Shown here: piece after piece, positions 30,082-38,518 of the stretch
How positions within the stretch are numbered: the first letter of the stretch is position 1
Layout of the letters: every line of letters starts with the position of its first letter
Assembly: GCA_963707445.1 (NCBI GenBank)
Contig: CAVPPW010000055.1
Span: 96,451 to 160,450, forward strand
DNA length: 64,000 bases
Source: JALORV01 sp963707445
GTDB taxonomy: Bacteria > Pseudomonadota > Gammaproteobacteria > Burkholderiales > Burkholderiaceae_F
Direction of reading: 5' to 3'
The notes under the pieces: generated by a model
What the model was told of the DNA's origin: nothing
What the model saw: the letters and a program-made list of their open reading frames with translations, nothing else
Database searches by the model: none
Made by a program: the position numbers and the translations under genes

Positions 30082-30624
30082 TCACTGAGTCGGCGTGGTC
30101 GGCGTCGTCGGCGTGGTCGGCTGTCCGGCGCCCGGTGTCGTCGGCGTCGACGGCTGTACGCAGCACGCGAACAACACGCCGCGCGCGCTATCGGCGGCGA
30201 CGGAGCATCCCGCGACGCCGAGCAGCTCGAGATCAGTGTTCAGCTGATCGCGCTGGCGGATAAAGAACGCATAGCCGCATGGACGCTGCACCTGCGTACA
30301 CGTCTGCTGGCCGGTACCGGTGACTCGCGCAGGAGCGACGATTTGCGGCGGTGCCAGAGCGTAGGCGTTGATCGCGTGCGCGCACACCGTCGCCGCACTG
30401 GTCGCAAGATAGGAAGAGTTGTCGATCCGTTGATCGAGGCGGCACATGATGTTGGCGACATCGCCCAGCTTTCCCGGGTTCGCGGTCGATGTGTACTCGA
30501 CTGTCGTCGAGCCTGAACAGACCGCCAGTTCCTGGCGCGCATTGGGCTCGGGCGGCGGCACCGAAAGATCGCGGCATCCGGCGAGTGCAAGTACCAGACA
30601 GCACGAAGCGAACTGCTTACGCAC
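30082..30624 (-). CDS. Predicted lipoprotein with a Pro-Thr repeat tail
   Basis: The 180-residue protein begins MRKQFASCCLVLALAGC, a lipoprotein signal with lipobox LAGC and the lipidated Cys at residue 17. The mature part contains several Cys (VCSGSTTVEY, IMCRLDQRI, TVCAHAINAY, QTCTQVQRPCGY, FACCVQP) that could form disulfides. It ends in a short PTTPTTPTTPTQ repeat encoded by tandem copies near 30085-30125, probably an extended linker. I do not recognise the family. It lies 44 bases downstream of the DUF1178 gene on the same strand. Confidence 0.7.
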   Translation of the reverse strand: MRKQFASCCLVLALAGCRDLSVPPPEPNARQELAVCSGSTTVEYTSTANPGKLGDVANIMCRLDQRIDNSSYLATSAATVCAHAINAYALAPPQIVAPARVTGTGQQTCTQVQRPCGYAFFIRQRDQLNTDLELLGVAGCSVAADSARGVLFACCVQPSTPTTPGAGQPTTPTTPTTPTQ

Positions 30625-30668
30625 TCGGACCTCCGGTGAAAAGTGTCTTATCGAACTACGTTACCGCG

Positions 30669-31106
30669 TCACTGAACGGGATTCTTCAGCAGGTTGCCGA
30701 ACGGAACCTGCATCACTTCGATGCCCTCGTCGACCAGCTCCGCGGCGTCTTCACGCGAAGCCATGCCCCGAATCGAGCGCTTCGGCGCCTCGTCATAGTG
30801 AATGCGACGTGCCTCTTCCGGAAAGCGCTCGCCGACGTCCTCGGTGTTCGCCTGAATGTGGCGCGCCAGCTGCATCATCATCGCCTGCATCGAGGCATCG
30901 TTGGTCATCGCGACTGGCTGCTTCTCCGCCGGCGCCTCGGCACCCAGATTCAGCCGCGGCGCCGACAGCAGCTTGCGCACGGCATGGCTGCCGCACACCG
31001 GGCATTCGACCAGCCCCTTGCCGAGCTGGCGATCGAACTCCGCGCCCGAGGCAAACCAGCCCTCGAACGGGTGTTCGTTGTCGCAACAAAGGTCGAATAC
31101 TTTCAT
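30669..31106 (-). CDS. DUF1178 family protein
   Basis: The 145-residue protein starts MKVFDLCCDNEHPFEGWFAS, the family N-terminus, and has a second Cys pair in VECPVCGSHAVRKLLSAP that makes a rubredoxin-like zinc site. After a variable linker comes the conserved C-terminal block NTEDVGERFPEEARRIHYDE, followed by RSIRGMASREDAAELVDEGI. The function is unknown; the domain resembles FmdB-type zinc ribbons. The start at ATG 31106 is 17 bases downstream of the tRNA-Leu gene, so the two may be co-transcribed. The in-frame extension upstream through the tRNA is an artefact. Confidence 0.9.
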   Translation of the reverse strand: MKVFDLCCDNEHPFEGWFASGAEFDRQLGKGLVECPVCGSHAVRKLLSAPRLNLGAEAPAEKQPVAMTNDASMQAMMMQLARHIQANTEDVGERFPEEARRIHYDEAPKRSIRGMASREDAAELVDEGIEVMQVPFGNLLKNPVQ

Positions 31107-31123
31107 TGAACTGTCGTCTGTGC

Positions 31124-31214
31124 TGGTGCCGCGGGCCGGAATCGAACCGGCATGCTTGCTTGCGCTTGCGGCGGATTTTAAGTCCGCTGTGTCTACCAGT
31201 TTCACCACCGCGGC
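31124..31214 (-). tRNA. tRNA-Leu (anticodon TAA)
   Basis: Read on the minus strand, the sequence starts GCCGCGG at 31214 and ends CCGCGGC-A-CCA at 31124, giving a perfect 7-pair acceptor stem with encoded CCA. The D-arm region reads TGGTGAAACTGGTAGACAC. The anticodon arm pairs GCGGA with TCCGC around the loop CTTAAAA, so the anticodon is TAA. A long variable arm follows, as in class II leucine tRNAs, and the T-arm contains GGTTCGATTCC. Total length is 91 bases. Confidence 0.96.
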
Positions 31215-31385
31215 GGTAATAAGTCCCGCCAAAGCCTAGCAGCTACTCGCCGAGGCGATCGACCGGGTGCGTCGGGCCATTGTCGCCGCTGGCGCGATCG
31301 AAGTTGTCGCGACTCAGCGGCGGCTTTCCACAGATAATTGCGCCCATGTCTGGTCACCGCAGGCCTCGCGCAGGCACCACAGTCG

Positions 31386-33101
31386 ATGGCGACTGAACCG
31401 GAAACAGGGGTCGGTTCCCGCCGACACCAGATGTTTCCGACGCTGACGGAAAGCGAAATCGCGCGCGTCAGCCAGTTCGGGGCGTTGCGTCGTTATGTCA
31501 AGGGCGAGCGGCTGTTCGCGGCCGGCGAGCCCAGCCCCGGCATGTTCGTCGTGCTGCAGGGCACGCTGGTCGATCAGCCAGCGCGACGGCCTGGGCCATG
31601 TCGTGCCGATCGTGACGCCAGGGTCGCGGCCAGTTCACGGCCGAGGTCGCGCAGCTTCGGGCCGCCCGGCGCTGGTCGACGTGCATGCCGATCGACGACG
31701 TCGAGACGCTGCTGATGCCGCCCGGACAGCTGCGCGCGCTGATCATCGCCGAGGCCGATCTCGGCGAGCGCATCGTGCGCGCGCTGATCCTGCGCCGCGT
31801 CGGGCTGATCGAGGCCGGCGCCAGCGGGCCGGTGCTGATCGGCGCGCCGCAGTCGCCGGCGTGCTGCGCCTGCAGAACTTCCTGCGCGCGCAACGGCCAG
31901 CCGCATCACGTGGTCGACGCGCACGAGGACGCCGACGCGGCGGCGCTGATGGAGCAGTACGGCGCGGCGGCCAGCGAGGTGCTGGTGGTCTGCCCGGACG
32001 GCTCGGTGCTGCTCAACCCGTCCGAGGCAGACGCTGGCGCGCTGCCTCGGCATGGTCGACATCGGCCGCGCACGACGAGTTCTTCGACGTGGCCGTGGTC
32101 GGCGCCGGGCCGGCGGGCCTCGCCACCGCGGTGTACGCGGCCTCCGAAGGGCTGCAGCGTCGTCGTGCTCGACTGCCGCGCCTACGGCGGCCAGGCGGGC
32201 GCCAGCGCGCGCATCGAGAACTACCTCGGCTTTCCCGACCGGCATCTCCGGCCAGGCGCTGGCCGGCCGCGCCTTCGTGCAGGCGCAGAAGTTCGGCGCC
32301 GAGATGCTGATCCCGGCAGCAGGCGGTGTCGCTCGACTGCTCGCGCCAGCACGGCGAGCGGCGAACTCGCGATGCGGCTGACCGACGGCCGCCGGCTGCG
32401 GTCGCGCACGCGTCGTCATCGCCAGCGGCGCGCGCTACCGCCGCCCGACGGTGCCGCGCCTGAGCGAGTTCGAAGGCCGCGGCGTCTGGTACTGGGCCTC
32501 GGCGCTCGAGGCGACGCATGTGCGCGCAGGCCGAGGTGGTGCTGGTCGGCGGCGGCAACTCGGCCGGGCAGGCGGCGGTGTTCCTGGCGCAGCACGCCGC
32601 GCGCGTGCACATGCTGGTGCGCGGCGCGGGCCTGGCGGCCAGCATGTCGCGCTACCTGATCGATCGCATCGAGGCCACGCCCAACATCGAGCTGCAGGCC
32701 GCACACCGAGCTGACGCAGCTGCACGGCGACGCGGCGGGCGGCCTGGCCGCGGCCACCTGGCGCGACCACCGCGACGGCAGTCGAGGAACGGCGGCCGAT
32801 CCGCCATGTGTTCCTGTTCGTCGGTGCCGACCCCGAGACCGAGTGGCTCGAGGGCTGCGGCGTGGCGCTCGACGGCAACGGCTTCGTGCTGACCGGCGCG
32901 GCAGCAGGCCGCACGCCGATCGGGCGTACGCCCGCGCCGCTCGAGTCGAGCATTCCCGGCGTGTTCGCGGTCGGCGACGTGCGCTCCGGCTCGGTCAAGC
33001 GCGTCGGCGGCGCCATCGGCGAAGGCGCCGCCGCGGTCGCGCAGATCCATCAGTATCTGGCCGCCGCGACGCTGGTGCAGCCGGCCGCGTCCAGCGTCTG
33101 A
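31386..33101 (+). pseudogene. cNMP-binding domain plus thioredoxin-reductase-like FAD protein, broken by about a dozen frameshifts
   Basis: Pieces in all three frames join into one known architecture of about 560 residues. An N-terminal CRP-like cyclic-nucleotide domain (FGALRRYVKGERLFAAGEPS, DVETLLMPPGQLRALIIAEA) is followed by a TlpA/Grx-like spacer (GQPHHVVDAHEDADAAALME) and an FAD/NAD(P) oxidoreductase (FFDVAVVGAGPAGLATAVYA, GGQAGASARIENYLGFP, EVVLVGGGNSAGQAAVFLAQ, IPGVFAVGDVRSGSVKRVGG). Where thioredoxin reductase has its CXXC, this has GVWYWASALEA, so the redox disulfide is absent. The density of breaks is several times that of other genes here. Either the consensus is locally poor or the gene is decaying; the clean, conserved peptide pieces favour the former. 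Confidence 0.7.
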
Positions 33102-33263
33102 GAACACTGTCATCGTGCTCGCACCTTATGCTGCCGCCACGAAGAATCCGCGCTCGGCTGACTTGATCGGGAGCCAGCTGGCCCGACATTCCTTTCCCGG
33201 GATTGAAGGGTCGGGCCTCGCGCGGCAAGCTGCACTCCGCGCTGTCGGTCCGGCACCCTGCCG

Positions 33264-34223
33264 ATGCAACTGCTGCTGTCACTCGTCGACCAATACGGCC
33301 TGCTGCTGGTCTTCGCCAACGTGCTGGCCGTGCAATTGGGCCTGCCGGTGCCGGCCTACCCGACGCTGATCCTCGTCGGTGCGCTCAGCGCGCGCGGCGA
33401 TTTCACGATTCCTCAGCTGCTCGTCGTCGCGGTCGTCGCGAGTGTCATCGCCGACCTCGCCTGGTATGTCGCCGGCACTCGGATCGGGCGGCGCGTCCTG
33501 AGCCTGATGTGCCGGCTCTCGCTGTCGCCGGACAGTTGCGTGCGCCAGTCCGAGCGCATCTACGAACGCTGGGGCGCGCCGTCGCTGATGCTCGCCAAGT
33601 TCGTGCCGGGCTTCGCAGCCGTGGCCACCAGCATGGCCGGGGTGATGCGCACCCGGCTCGCGAGTTTCCTGCTGTTCGACGCGATCGGCGCGCTGCTTTG
33701 GTGCGGAGTCGCGGTCGCTCTCGGCTGGATATTCCGCGACGCGGTCGCCGACGTGGTTGCGGTGCTCGAAGGGGCTGGCCGCTGGGGCCTGATCGCATTG
33801 GCGTCCGCACTGCTGCTCTACGTCGCCACCCGGGCGCTGCAGCGCTACCACTTGATCCGCACGCTGAGAATGGCGCGTGTTTCCGTCGATGATCTGCACG
33901 ACATGATCAACCGGGACGAGCGACCGTTGATCGTCGACGTCCGCTCGCCAGCCAGCCAAAAGCAGGGGCGCATTCCCGGCGCTGTCTGGATCGACAGCCA
34001 GGCGTTCGACGACAGCATGCAGGCGGCCGGACTGCACGATCATCCGGCCAGCGAGGTGATCGTTTATTGCGCGTGCCCGAACGAAGCGAGCGCCGCCGCG
34101 GTCGCCAAGAAGCTGATGCACGCAGGGTTCAAACGAGTTCGGCCGTTGGCCGGCGGAATCGAGGCCTGGGTCGCGAAGGGCTATGACGTCGAAGCGGAGC
34201 TTCGCGGCGCGCCTCAGGCGTGA
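33264..34223 (+). CDS. DedA family membrane protein fused to a rhodanese domain
   Basis: The 319-residue protein has a DedA/VTT half (residues 1-195) with hydrophobic segments around LLVFANVLAVQLGLPVPAYP, the re-entrant motif GAPSLMLAKFVPGFAAVATS and helices LLFDAIGALLWCGVAVALGW and WGLIALASALLLYVATRAL. A rhodanese domain follows (about 205-310): RPLIVDVRSPASQKQGRIPG, then VIVYCACPNEASAAAVAKKL with the active-site Cys. DedA proteins act in lipid flipping and envelope homeostasis; the attached rhodanese would face the cytoplasm. DedA-rhodanese fusions are known, but the sulfur-transfer role is unclear. The start at 33264 has no strong ribosome site. Confidence 0.88.
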   Translation: MQLLLSLVDQYGLLLVFANVLAVQLGLPVPAYPTLILVGALSARGDFTIPQLLVVAVVASVIADLAWYVAGTRIGRRVLSLMCRLSLSPDSCVRQSERIYERWGAPSLMLAKFVPGFAAVATSMAGVMRTRLASFLLFDAIGALLWCGVAVALGWIFRDAVADVVAVLEGAGRWGLIALASALLLYVATRALQRYHLIRTLRMARVSVDDLHDMINRDERPLIVDVRSPASQKQGRIPGAVWIDSQAFDDSMQAAGLHDHPASEVIVYCACPNEASAAAVAKKLMHAGFKRVRPLAGGIEAWVAKGYDVEAELRGAPQA

Positions 34224-34312
34224 CGATGGTGCAGACACCCAAGCCGAGCGAACGGCGCAATCAACTCGAATGCCGCCGTGAGTGGCGGCGGGATTGGCGA
34301 AAGGAGGAACTG

Positions 34313-34603
34313 ATGAAGCAACTCGCGCTTGTGACTGCAGCCATGTTGCTGAGCAGCCTGTCCGGCTGCAAAACGCCGCCCAACCCGCTGATGGGCCCTG
34401 GGCATACACCGATGTACGTAGAAGGGTTCAACGACGGCTGCCCGAGTGGACGGGTGTCACAGGACCCGGTGGTTGCTGGTTACGCGAAGGACACCAAGAT
34501 ATTCAATTCCGACAAGCAGTACGCGCAGGGGTGGAACGCGGGCTATCAGAAGTGCAGCAACGCTCAGATGGAGGAGGACGCCGTTGGAGGCGGTCGGCGC
34601 TGA
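34313..34603 (+). CDS. Small predicted lipoprotein
   Basis: The 96-residue protein starts at ATG 34313, a few bases after a strong AAGGAGG site, and begins MKQLALVTAAMLLSSLSGC, a lipoprotein signal with lipobox LSGC. The mature part contains PMYVEGFNDGCPSGR and AQGWNAGYQKCSNAQ, two similar segments of the form (Y/W)-x-x-G-(F/Y)-x-x-(G/K)-C. These are probably short repeats with a disulfide. The family was not recognised. It ends 66 bases before the stop of the large minus-strand envelope cluster and so converges with it. Confidence 0.75.
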   Translation: MKQLALVTAAMLLSSLSGCKTPPNPLMGPGHTPMYVEGFNDGCPSGRVSQDPVVAGYAKDTKIFNSDKQYAQGWNAGYQKCSNAQMEEDAVGGGRR

Positions 34604-34669
34604 CTGCTGGTCGGCCCGTCGGATCGGAGGCTCTCCGCGTCAGTGAATCTACCGCCCTGATGAGTGGAG

Positions 34670-35740
34670 CTAGGACGGCAGGAAATCGACCGGCCACGTG
34701 ACCGTGATCGCGTCGACATCCTTAGCGCCGAAATCGAACTGCTTGATCCGCGCCAGCAGCTTGCGCTCGAGCTCCGCCGACCTCAGTTCGCTCGAAACGA
34801 TCCGCAGGTCGACGACCTGGCCTTCGGGCGCGATCTTCAGTTCGAGCACGACCCGGCCCTGCAGCGCCGGTTCCTCGCGCAGCGCGCGGTTGTAGATCGA
34901 GTAGATCGCGCCCTTGTTGCGCTCGAAGACGAGCTTGATCTCCTCGATCGAGCGCGATGCCTTGCCGCTTCCGCCCCTCTGCAGCGTGCCGCCCGCTGCA
35001 CCGGCGCCACCGCCGCCACCGGGTCCGCCGGCACGGCCGTGCGTCACGCCGCCTGGACCGCCGCCACCCGCGCCGCCGGCCACGCCCTCGACCAGCGTCG
35101 TCGAGCGACCGGCGAGGCCGCCGCCGCCGGTGTCGCGGCTGTAGGCGGCGGTGTTGATGCCGCCGCTGCCGCCGGTCGCATTGGAGGTGATCAGCGAACG
35201 CGTCGGCACGCCGGGGCCGACGCCGGCGCCGACACCCGGGCCGACGCCGGTACCCACGCCCGGTCCCGGCTTGATGTCCTTGTTCAGCTGCACCGCGGCC
35301 GGCGCCGCGTGCAGTTCGGCGAGTTCGTTCTTCATCGCGAGCAGGCCGACGCCGGACGCGCGGGCGCGCGCGTTCTCGAGCTTTTCACCGGGCGGCTTGT
35401 TCGCCTCGGGACGGCGCGCCTCGACGACGGACGCCTTGGGCTCGGCCTTCGGAGCATCCGGCGTCTTCGCCTTGGCTTCATCCTTCACCACCGGCTTGTC
35501 GGGCTTGGGCAGTACCGGCGGCGGTGGTTCGCGATCGAGCAGCAGCTTCGCCAGTCGCGGCGGCAGCGGCTCGACCGCGGTGCGATCGGGCTCACGCACC
35601 GGCAACCACGGCATCACCAGCGCGACCAGCAGGCAGATCGCCAGCACCTGCTTGAGGATCCGCTTGAAGCGCTCCTCGTCTTCGGCCGAGACCGACCACG
35701 CCAGGATCGGCGTGTGCAGATAGGTCGCTGCAGCCATCAT
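34670..35740 (-). CDS. AgmX/PglI C-terminal domain, TonB-like energy-transducing protein
   Basis: The 356-residue protein has one N-terminal membrane anchor (VLAICLLVALVMPWL, about residues 30-48), then a periplasmic Pro-, Lys- and Glu-rich spacer. A Gly/Val/Pro repeat (GPGVGTGVGPGVGAG) and a Gly-rich stretch follow. The folded end is IEEIKLVFERNKGAIYSIYN, then LQGRVVLELKIAPEGQVVDL and KLLARIKQFDFGA, the AgmX/PglI form of the TonB C-terminal domain. Such proteins carry motion or force from a TolQ/TolR-type motor across the periplasm. Its ATG 35740 shares its first base with the ExbD stop (TGATG). It is the last gene of the cluster. Confidence 0.87.
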   Translation of the reverse strand: MMAAATYLHTPILAWSVSAEDEERFKRILKQVLAICLLVALVMPWLPVREPDRTAVEPLPPRLAKLLLDREPPPPVLPKPDKPVVKDEAKAKTPDAPKAEPKASVVEARRPEANKPPGEKLENARARASGVGLLAMKNELAELHAAPAAVQLNKDIKPGPGVGTGVGPGVGAGVGPGVPTRSLITSNATGGSGGINTAAYSRDTGGGGLAGRSTTLVEGVAGGAGGGGPGGVTHGRAGGPGGGGGAGAAGGTLQRGGSGKASRSIEEIKLVFERNKGAIYSIYNRALREEPALQGRVVLELKIAPEGQVVDLRIVSSELRSAELERKLLARIKQFDFGAKDVDAITVTWPVDFLPS

Positions 35741-36234
35741 CAGCCGCCGCCCTTCTTCTGCACCGCGAACGAGACGTCGGTGAAGTCGGCGCGCGCGCAG
35801 GTGACCATCACCTTGCGCAGCAGGCGATACGGAATCTCCTTGTCGCCCATGATCGTGATCGCGCGCTTGGACGCCTCGTTCTCGGCACGGATCACCTGGC
35901 GGCCCGCCAGCACGTCGAGTTCGGCCTTCAGCGACGGGATCAGATCGCCTTCGGCGTCGATCACGTCGCTCACCGCGGCGACCTTGCGGCCGTCGACGAC
36001 GATGTCGTTCTGGCTGACCATCACGACCACGGTCTCGCGCGGCGGCTTCTCGGCGGTCGACTCCGGCAGCTTGATCGACTTCGAGTTGGGCAGGATGTCC
36101 GCCACGCCGGTGTTGATCAGCAGGAAGAAGATCAGGATCGTGAAGATGTCGATCAGCGACACCAGGTTGAGGTCGACCGTCGACGTGTTGCGGTTGCGGC
36201 GCGCGGCGCGCTTCTGGATTCCGGACTGCTTCAT
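35740..36234 (-). CDS. ExbD/TolR family protein (second copy)
   Basis: The 164-residue protein has a short cytoplasmic N-terminus rich in Arg and then one membrane helix, LNLVSLIDIFTILIFFLLIN. That helix carries the conserved Asp of the proton pathway in the form SLIDIFTIL. A periplasmic domain follows. Together with the ExbB/TolQ protein at 36768-37427 it would make a proton-driven inner-membrane motor. It overlaps both neighbours by 1-4 bases, in line with coordinated expression. Two non-identical ExbD proteins beside one ExbB is the layout of the AglR-AglQ-AglS motor of Myxococcus. Confidence 0.9.
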   Translation of the reverse strand: MKQSGIQKRAARRNRNTSTVDLNLVSLIDIFTILIFFLLINTGVADILPNSKSIKLPESTAEKPPRETVVVMVSQNDIVVDGRKVAAVSDVIDAEGDLIPSLKAELDVLAGRQVIRAENEASKRAITIMGDKEIPYRLLRKVMVTCARADFTDVSFAVQKKGGG

Positions 36235-36735
36235 CGCGCCGCCTGCCGGATCGGCGCATCGCCGATCGAGATGTCGGGGAACAGCGCCACTTCGACCACC
36301 TTGGCGCCCTGCACCTGGCGGCCGGCACGCAGCGCGTCCATCACCTGCACCAGCACGTCGTACGGGACGTTCGGCTCGGGCAGCACGGTCGCATCGGTCT
36401 TGTCCGGAAACTTCTCCTTGATCGCGCGCGCCAGCGTGGCGAGCGCGGCGATGTCGTAGTGACCGGACTGCGTCCTTCGGAATCCGCTGGATCAGCCCGC
36501 CGATGCGGTCGCCGACCTCGATCGCGTCGGCGCGGATCACGATCTCGAGGTTGAGCTTGTCGGCCGACAGCTGCTCCAGCGCGCCGGTCGACTGCGCCGG
36601 CAATGACAGATCGAGCACCGACAGCCGCGTGAACACCGCCGTGCTGAGCAGAAACGGCACCAGCACGACGATCAGGTTGATGAACGCCGTGACGTCGAGC
36701 CCGGTGGACTCGCGGCGCAGGCGACGCACGCGCAT
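36231..36735 (-). CDS. ExbD/TolR family protein (first copy, one frameshift)
   Basis: The protein starts MRVRRLRRESTGLDVTAFIN and has the membrane helix LNVTAFINLIVVLVPFLLST-like segment, with the proton-path Asp in GLDVTAFINLIVVLVPF. An extra base near 36472 breaks the frame; after it the periplasmic domain reads HYDIAALATLARAIKEKFPD and VPYDVLVQVMDALRAGRQVQ. The repaired length is about 167 residues. The stop overlaps the next ExbD start in ATGA. The two ExbD copies share layout but little sequence, so they probably form a hetero-oligomer. Confidence 0.87.
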
Positions 36736-36767
36736 CTGTGCTCCCGGTTCGGAGGCGACTGGCTCGG

Positions 36768-37427
36768 CTACGCGGCCGCGCGGTGCCGGACCTCGGAGGT
36801 CATCCGCTGCGCGAGGTTCAGGAAGCTGATCTTCGCGGCCTCCAGGCTGTCGACGATCTCGGTGGCGCGCGCCTGCAGGAAGGCGTGAATCAGCAGGAAC
36901 GGAATCGCCACCATCAGCGCGAAGGCGGTGTTGTTCATCGCGATCGAGATCGACGCGGCGAGCAGTTCCGCCTTCTCGGCCGGATTGACGTTGGCCACCG
37001 CGGTGAACGCCTTGATCAGGCCGATGATCGTGCCGAGCAGGCCGACCAGCGTGATGACGTTGGCGAAGGTCGCGATGTAGTGCGTGCGCTTTTCCAGGCG
37101 CGGCACGATTTCCATCATGCCCTCCTCCATCGCGGCGTCGACGTCCTCGCGCCGGTGCGGTGTCCGCAGCCGCTCGATGCCGTAGGTGACGATCTTGCCG
37201 ATCGCCACGTCGCCGCTGCCGGCGACGGCCAGCGCCTTGTCGAACTTGCCGTTCTGCAGCAGCGGCAGCATCTGGTCCCACATCCTGCGGTTGTCGGCGC
37301 GCGCGCGGTTCAGGAAGATGAAGCGTTCGATCGCCACCGCGAGGCCGAGCGCCATGATCAGGATGCTGGGGTAGATGAACAGCCCGCTGTCCTGGAAGAA
37401 CTTGACGACGGTATTGAATGCATTCAT
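36768..37427 (-). CDS. MotA/TolQ/ExbB proton-channel family protein
   Basis: The 219-residue inner-membrane protein has three membrane helices: LFIYPSILIMALGLAVAIER near residue 15, FANVITLVGLLGTIIGLIKA near residue 120, and NNTAFALMVAIPFLLIHAF near residue 165. The motif GLLGTIIGLIKAF is the family signature, and the Thr residues in the last two helices form the proton path. A cytoplasmic domain lies between helices 1 and 2. With the two ExbD proteins downstream it forms a TolQ/R-type motor. Its start overlaps the stop of the upstream small periplasmic protein in ATGA. Confidence 0.93.
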   Translation of the reverse strand: MNAFNTVVKFFQDSGLFIYPSILIMALGLAVAIERFIFLNRARADNRRMWDQMLPLLQNGKFDKALAVAGSGDVAIGKIVTYGIERLRTPHRREDVDAAMEEGMMEIVPRLEKRTHYIATFANVITLVGLLGTIIGLIKAFTAVANVNPAEKAELLAASISIAMNNTAFALMVAIPFLLIHAFLQARATEIVDSLEAAKISFLNLAQRMTSEVRHRAAA

Positions 37428-37819
37428 GACTCGATCTCCGAAGGCAATGCGATCACTGCTGAACTCACTTGCGGTGCCGTTACCGGCACGGCGCTCGGTG
37501 CTGCGGTGCCGTTCGGCGCCGCCGCGCGCGACTCGATCACCGCGTCGTAGCGCACCTGCCGGCGGAACACGTCGCGATCGACCGGCGCCAGCGCCTCGTC
37601 GAGCACGCTGTCCAGCGGGCGGCTCGACAGATCGCCCGGCAACGGCTTCTTCCACGGCACGATGTAGAGCACCTTCGGCAGCTCGCGGTTGCCGATGATC
37701 TGCGCGCGGTCGATTTCTGCCCGGTCCTGGGCGGCCGCACCGAAGGCCATCACGCTGCCGACGATCGCGATGTTGGCGCGCAACATCGCCGCGCGATGCT
37801 CGAAGAAGCGCCGCTTCAT
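37424..37819 (-). CDS. Small exported protein of the envelope cluster
   Basis: The 131-residue protein starts MKRRFFEHRAAMLRANIAIV and then GSVMAFGAAAQDRAEIDR, a likely signal peptide cut after AAA. The mature part has IIGNRELPKVLYIVPWKKPL and a tail rich in Ala, Pro and Val. I do not recognise a domain. ATGA overlaps at both ends tie it to the TPR lipoprotein before it and the motor gene after it, so it is probably part of the same complex, perhaps a periplasmic accessory of the motor. Confidence 0.72.
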   Translation of the reverse strand: MKRRFFEHRAAMLRANIAIVGSVMAFGAAAQDRAEIDRAQIIGNRELPKVLYIVPWKKPLPGDLSSRPLDSVLDEALAPVDRDVFRRQVRYDAVIESRAAAPNGTAAPSAVPVTAPQVSSAVIALPSEIES

Positions 37820-38518
37820 CCCTGCTCCTTGCGTTGAGGCGCGCTCTTCTGCGTACTGCGGTTCCTGAGGTCGCTGACCCAGCGCTTCACCTGTTCGTCG
37901 CCGCCCGGCGTCAGCTGCAGGTAGCGATCGTAAAGTTCGAGCGCGCGCGCACCATCCCATAGATACAAGTCATACAGAATGCCGAGGTTGAGCACGGCGG
38001 GGGCGTAGTTCGCGTCCAGCGCGATCGACTGTTCGTATGAGGCTTTCGCCTTCGCGAAATCCCCGGCCATGCGGTAGGTGATGCCCAGCTGGTTGTGCAG
38101 ATCGGCGCGCTGCGGACTCAGCTGGACCGCCTTTTCGAGTGCGGCCACCGCCTCGGGCGTCTTGCCGGCCTGGCGATGGATGAGTCCCAGGTTGGCGTAC
38201 GGTCCCGCGAGCTCCGGATTCGGACTTCGTCAGCGCGACGAAGCCCCGCTCGGCGTCGGCCGTGCGCCCCGCGGCCAGCGCCTGGCGCGCCGCGTCGAAG
38301 GCGCGCTGCGCGGCGGGGCTGATCGGCGGCGTCTCGGGCTTGGCGACCGCGCGCCGCGCGCCTCCTTGCCGGTCGCGGCGGCCGGAGCGGCCTTCGCCTC
38401 CGCGGGCGCGCCGCGCGGCCGGCGCTGCCGGCTTGTCGCCGAACATCGCGCACGCGGCCAGCGCTGCGCACGCCGCGCCGAGGCAGACGGACCGGATCAA
38501 GCGTTCAACGGATCGCAT
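37816..38518 (-). CDS. TPR lipoprotein of the envelope cluster (frameshifted)
   Basis: The N-terminus MRSVERLIRSVCLGAACAAL then AACAMFGD is a lipoprotein signal with lipobox LAAC. A low-complexity Ala/Arg stretch follows and may hide compensating shifts. Then come TPR repeats: PAAQRAFDAARQALAAGRTA and, after a break near 38220, LEKAVQLSPQRADLHNQLGI, TYRMAGDFAKAKASYEQSIA and PAVLNLGILYDLYLWDGARA. The repaired length is about 233 residues. A TPR lipoprotein beside a TolQ/TolR motor resembles GltE in the Myxococcus gliding complex and PilF/Tgl-type assembly factors. It overlaps the neighbouring genes at both ends. Confidence 0.8.

Noticed and set aside
30082..30140. Tandem short repeats that might suggest a CRISPR array
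   Set aside because: They are in-frame codons for a Pro-Thr tail, with no unique spacers.
35200..35275. GC-rich tandem repeat near the AgmX-like gene
   Set aside because: It encodes the Gly-Val-Pro spacer of a TonB-like protein, a common low-complexity linker.
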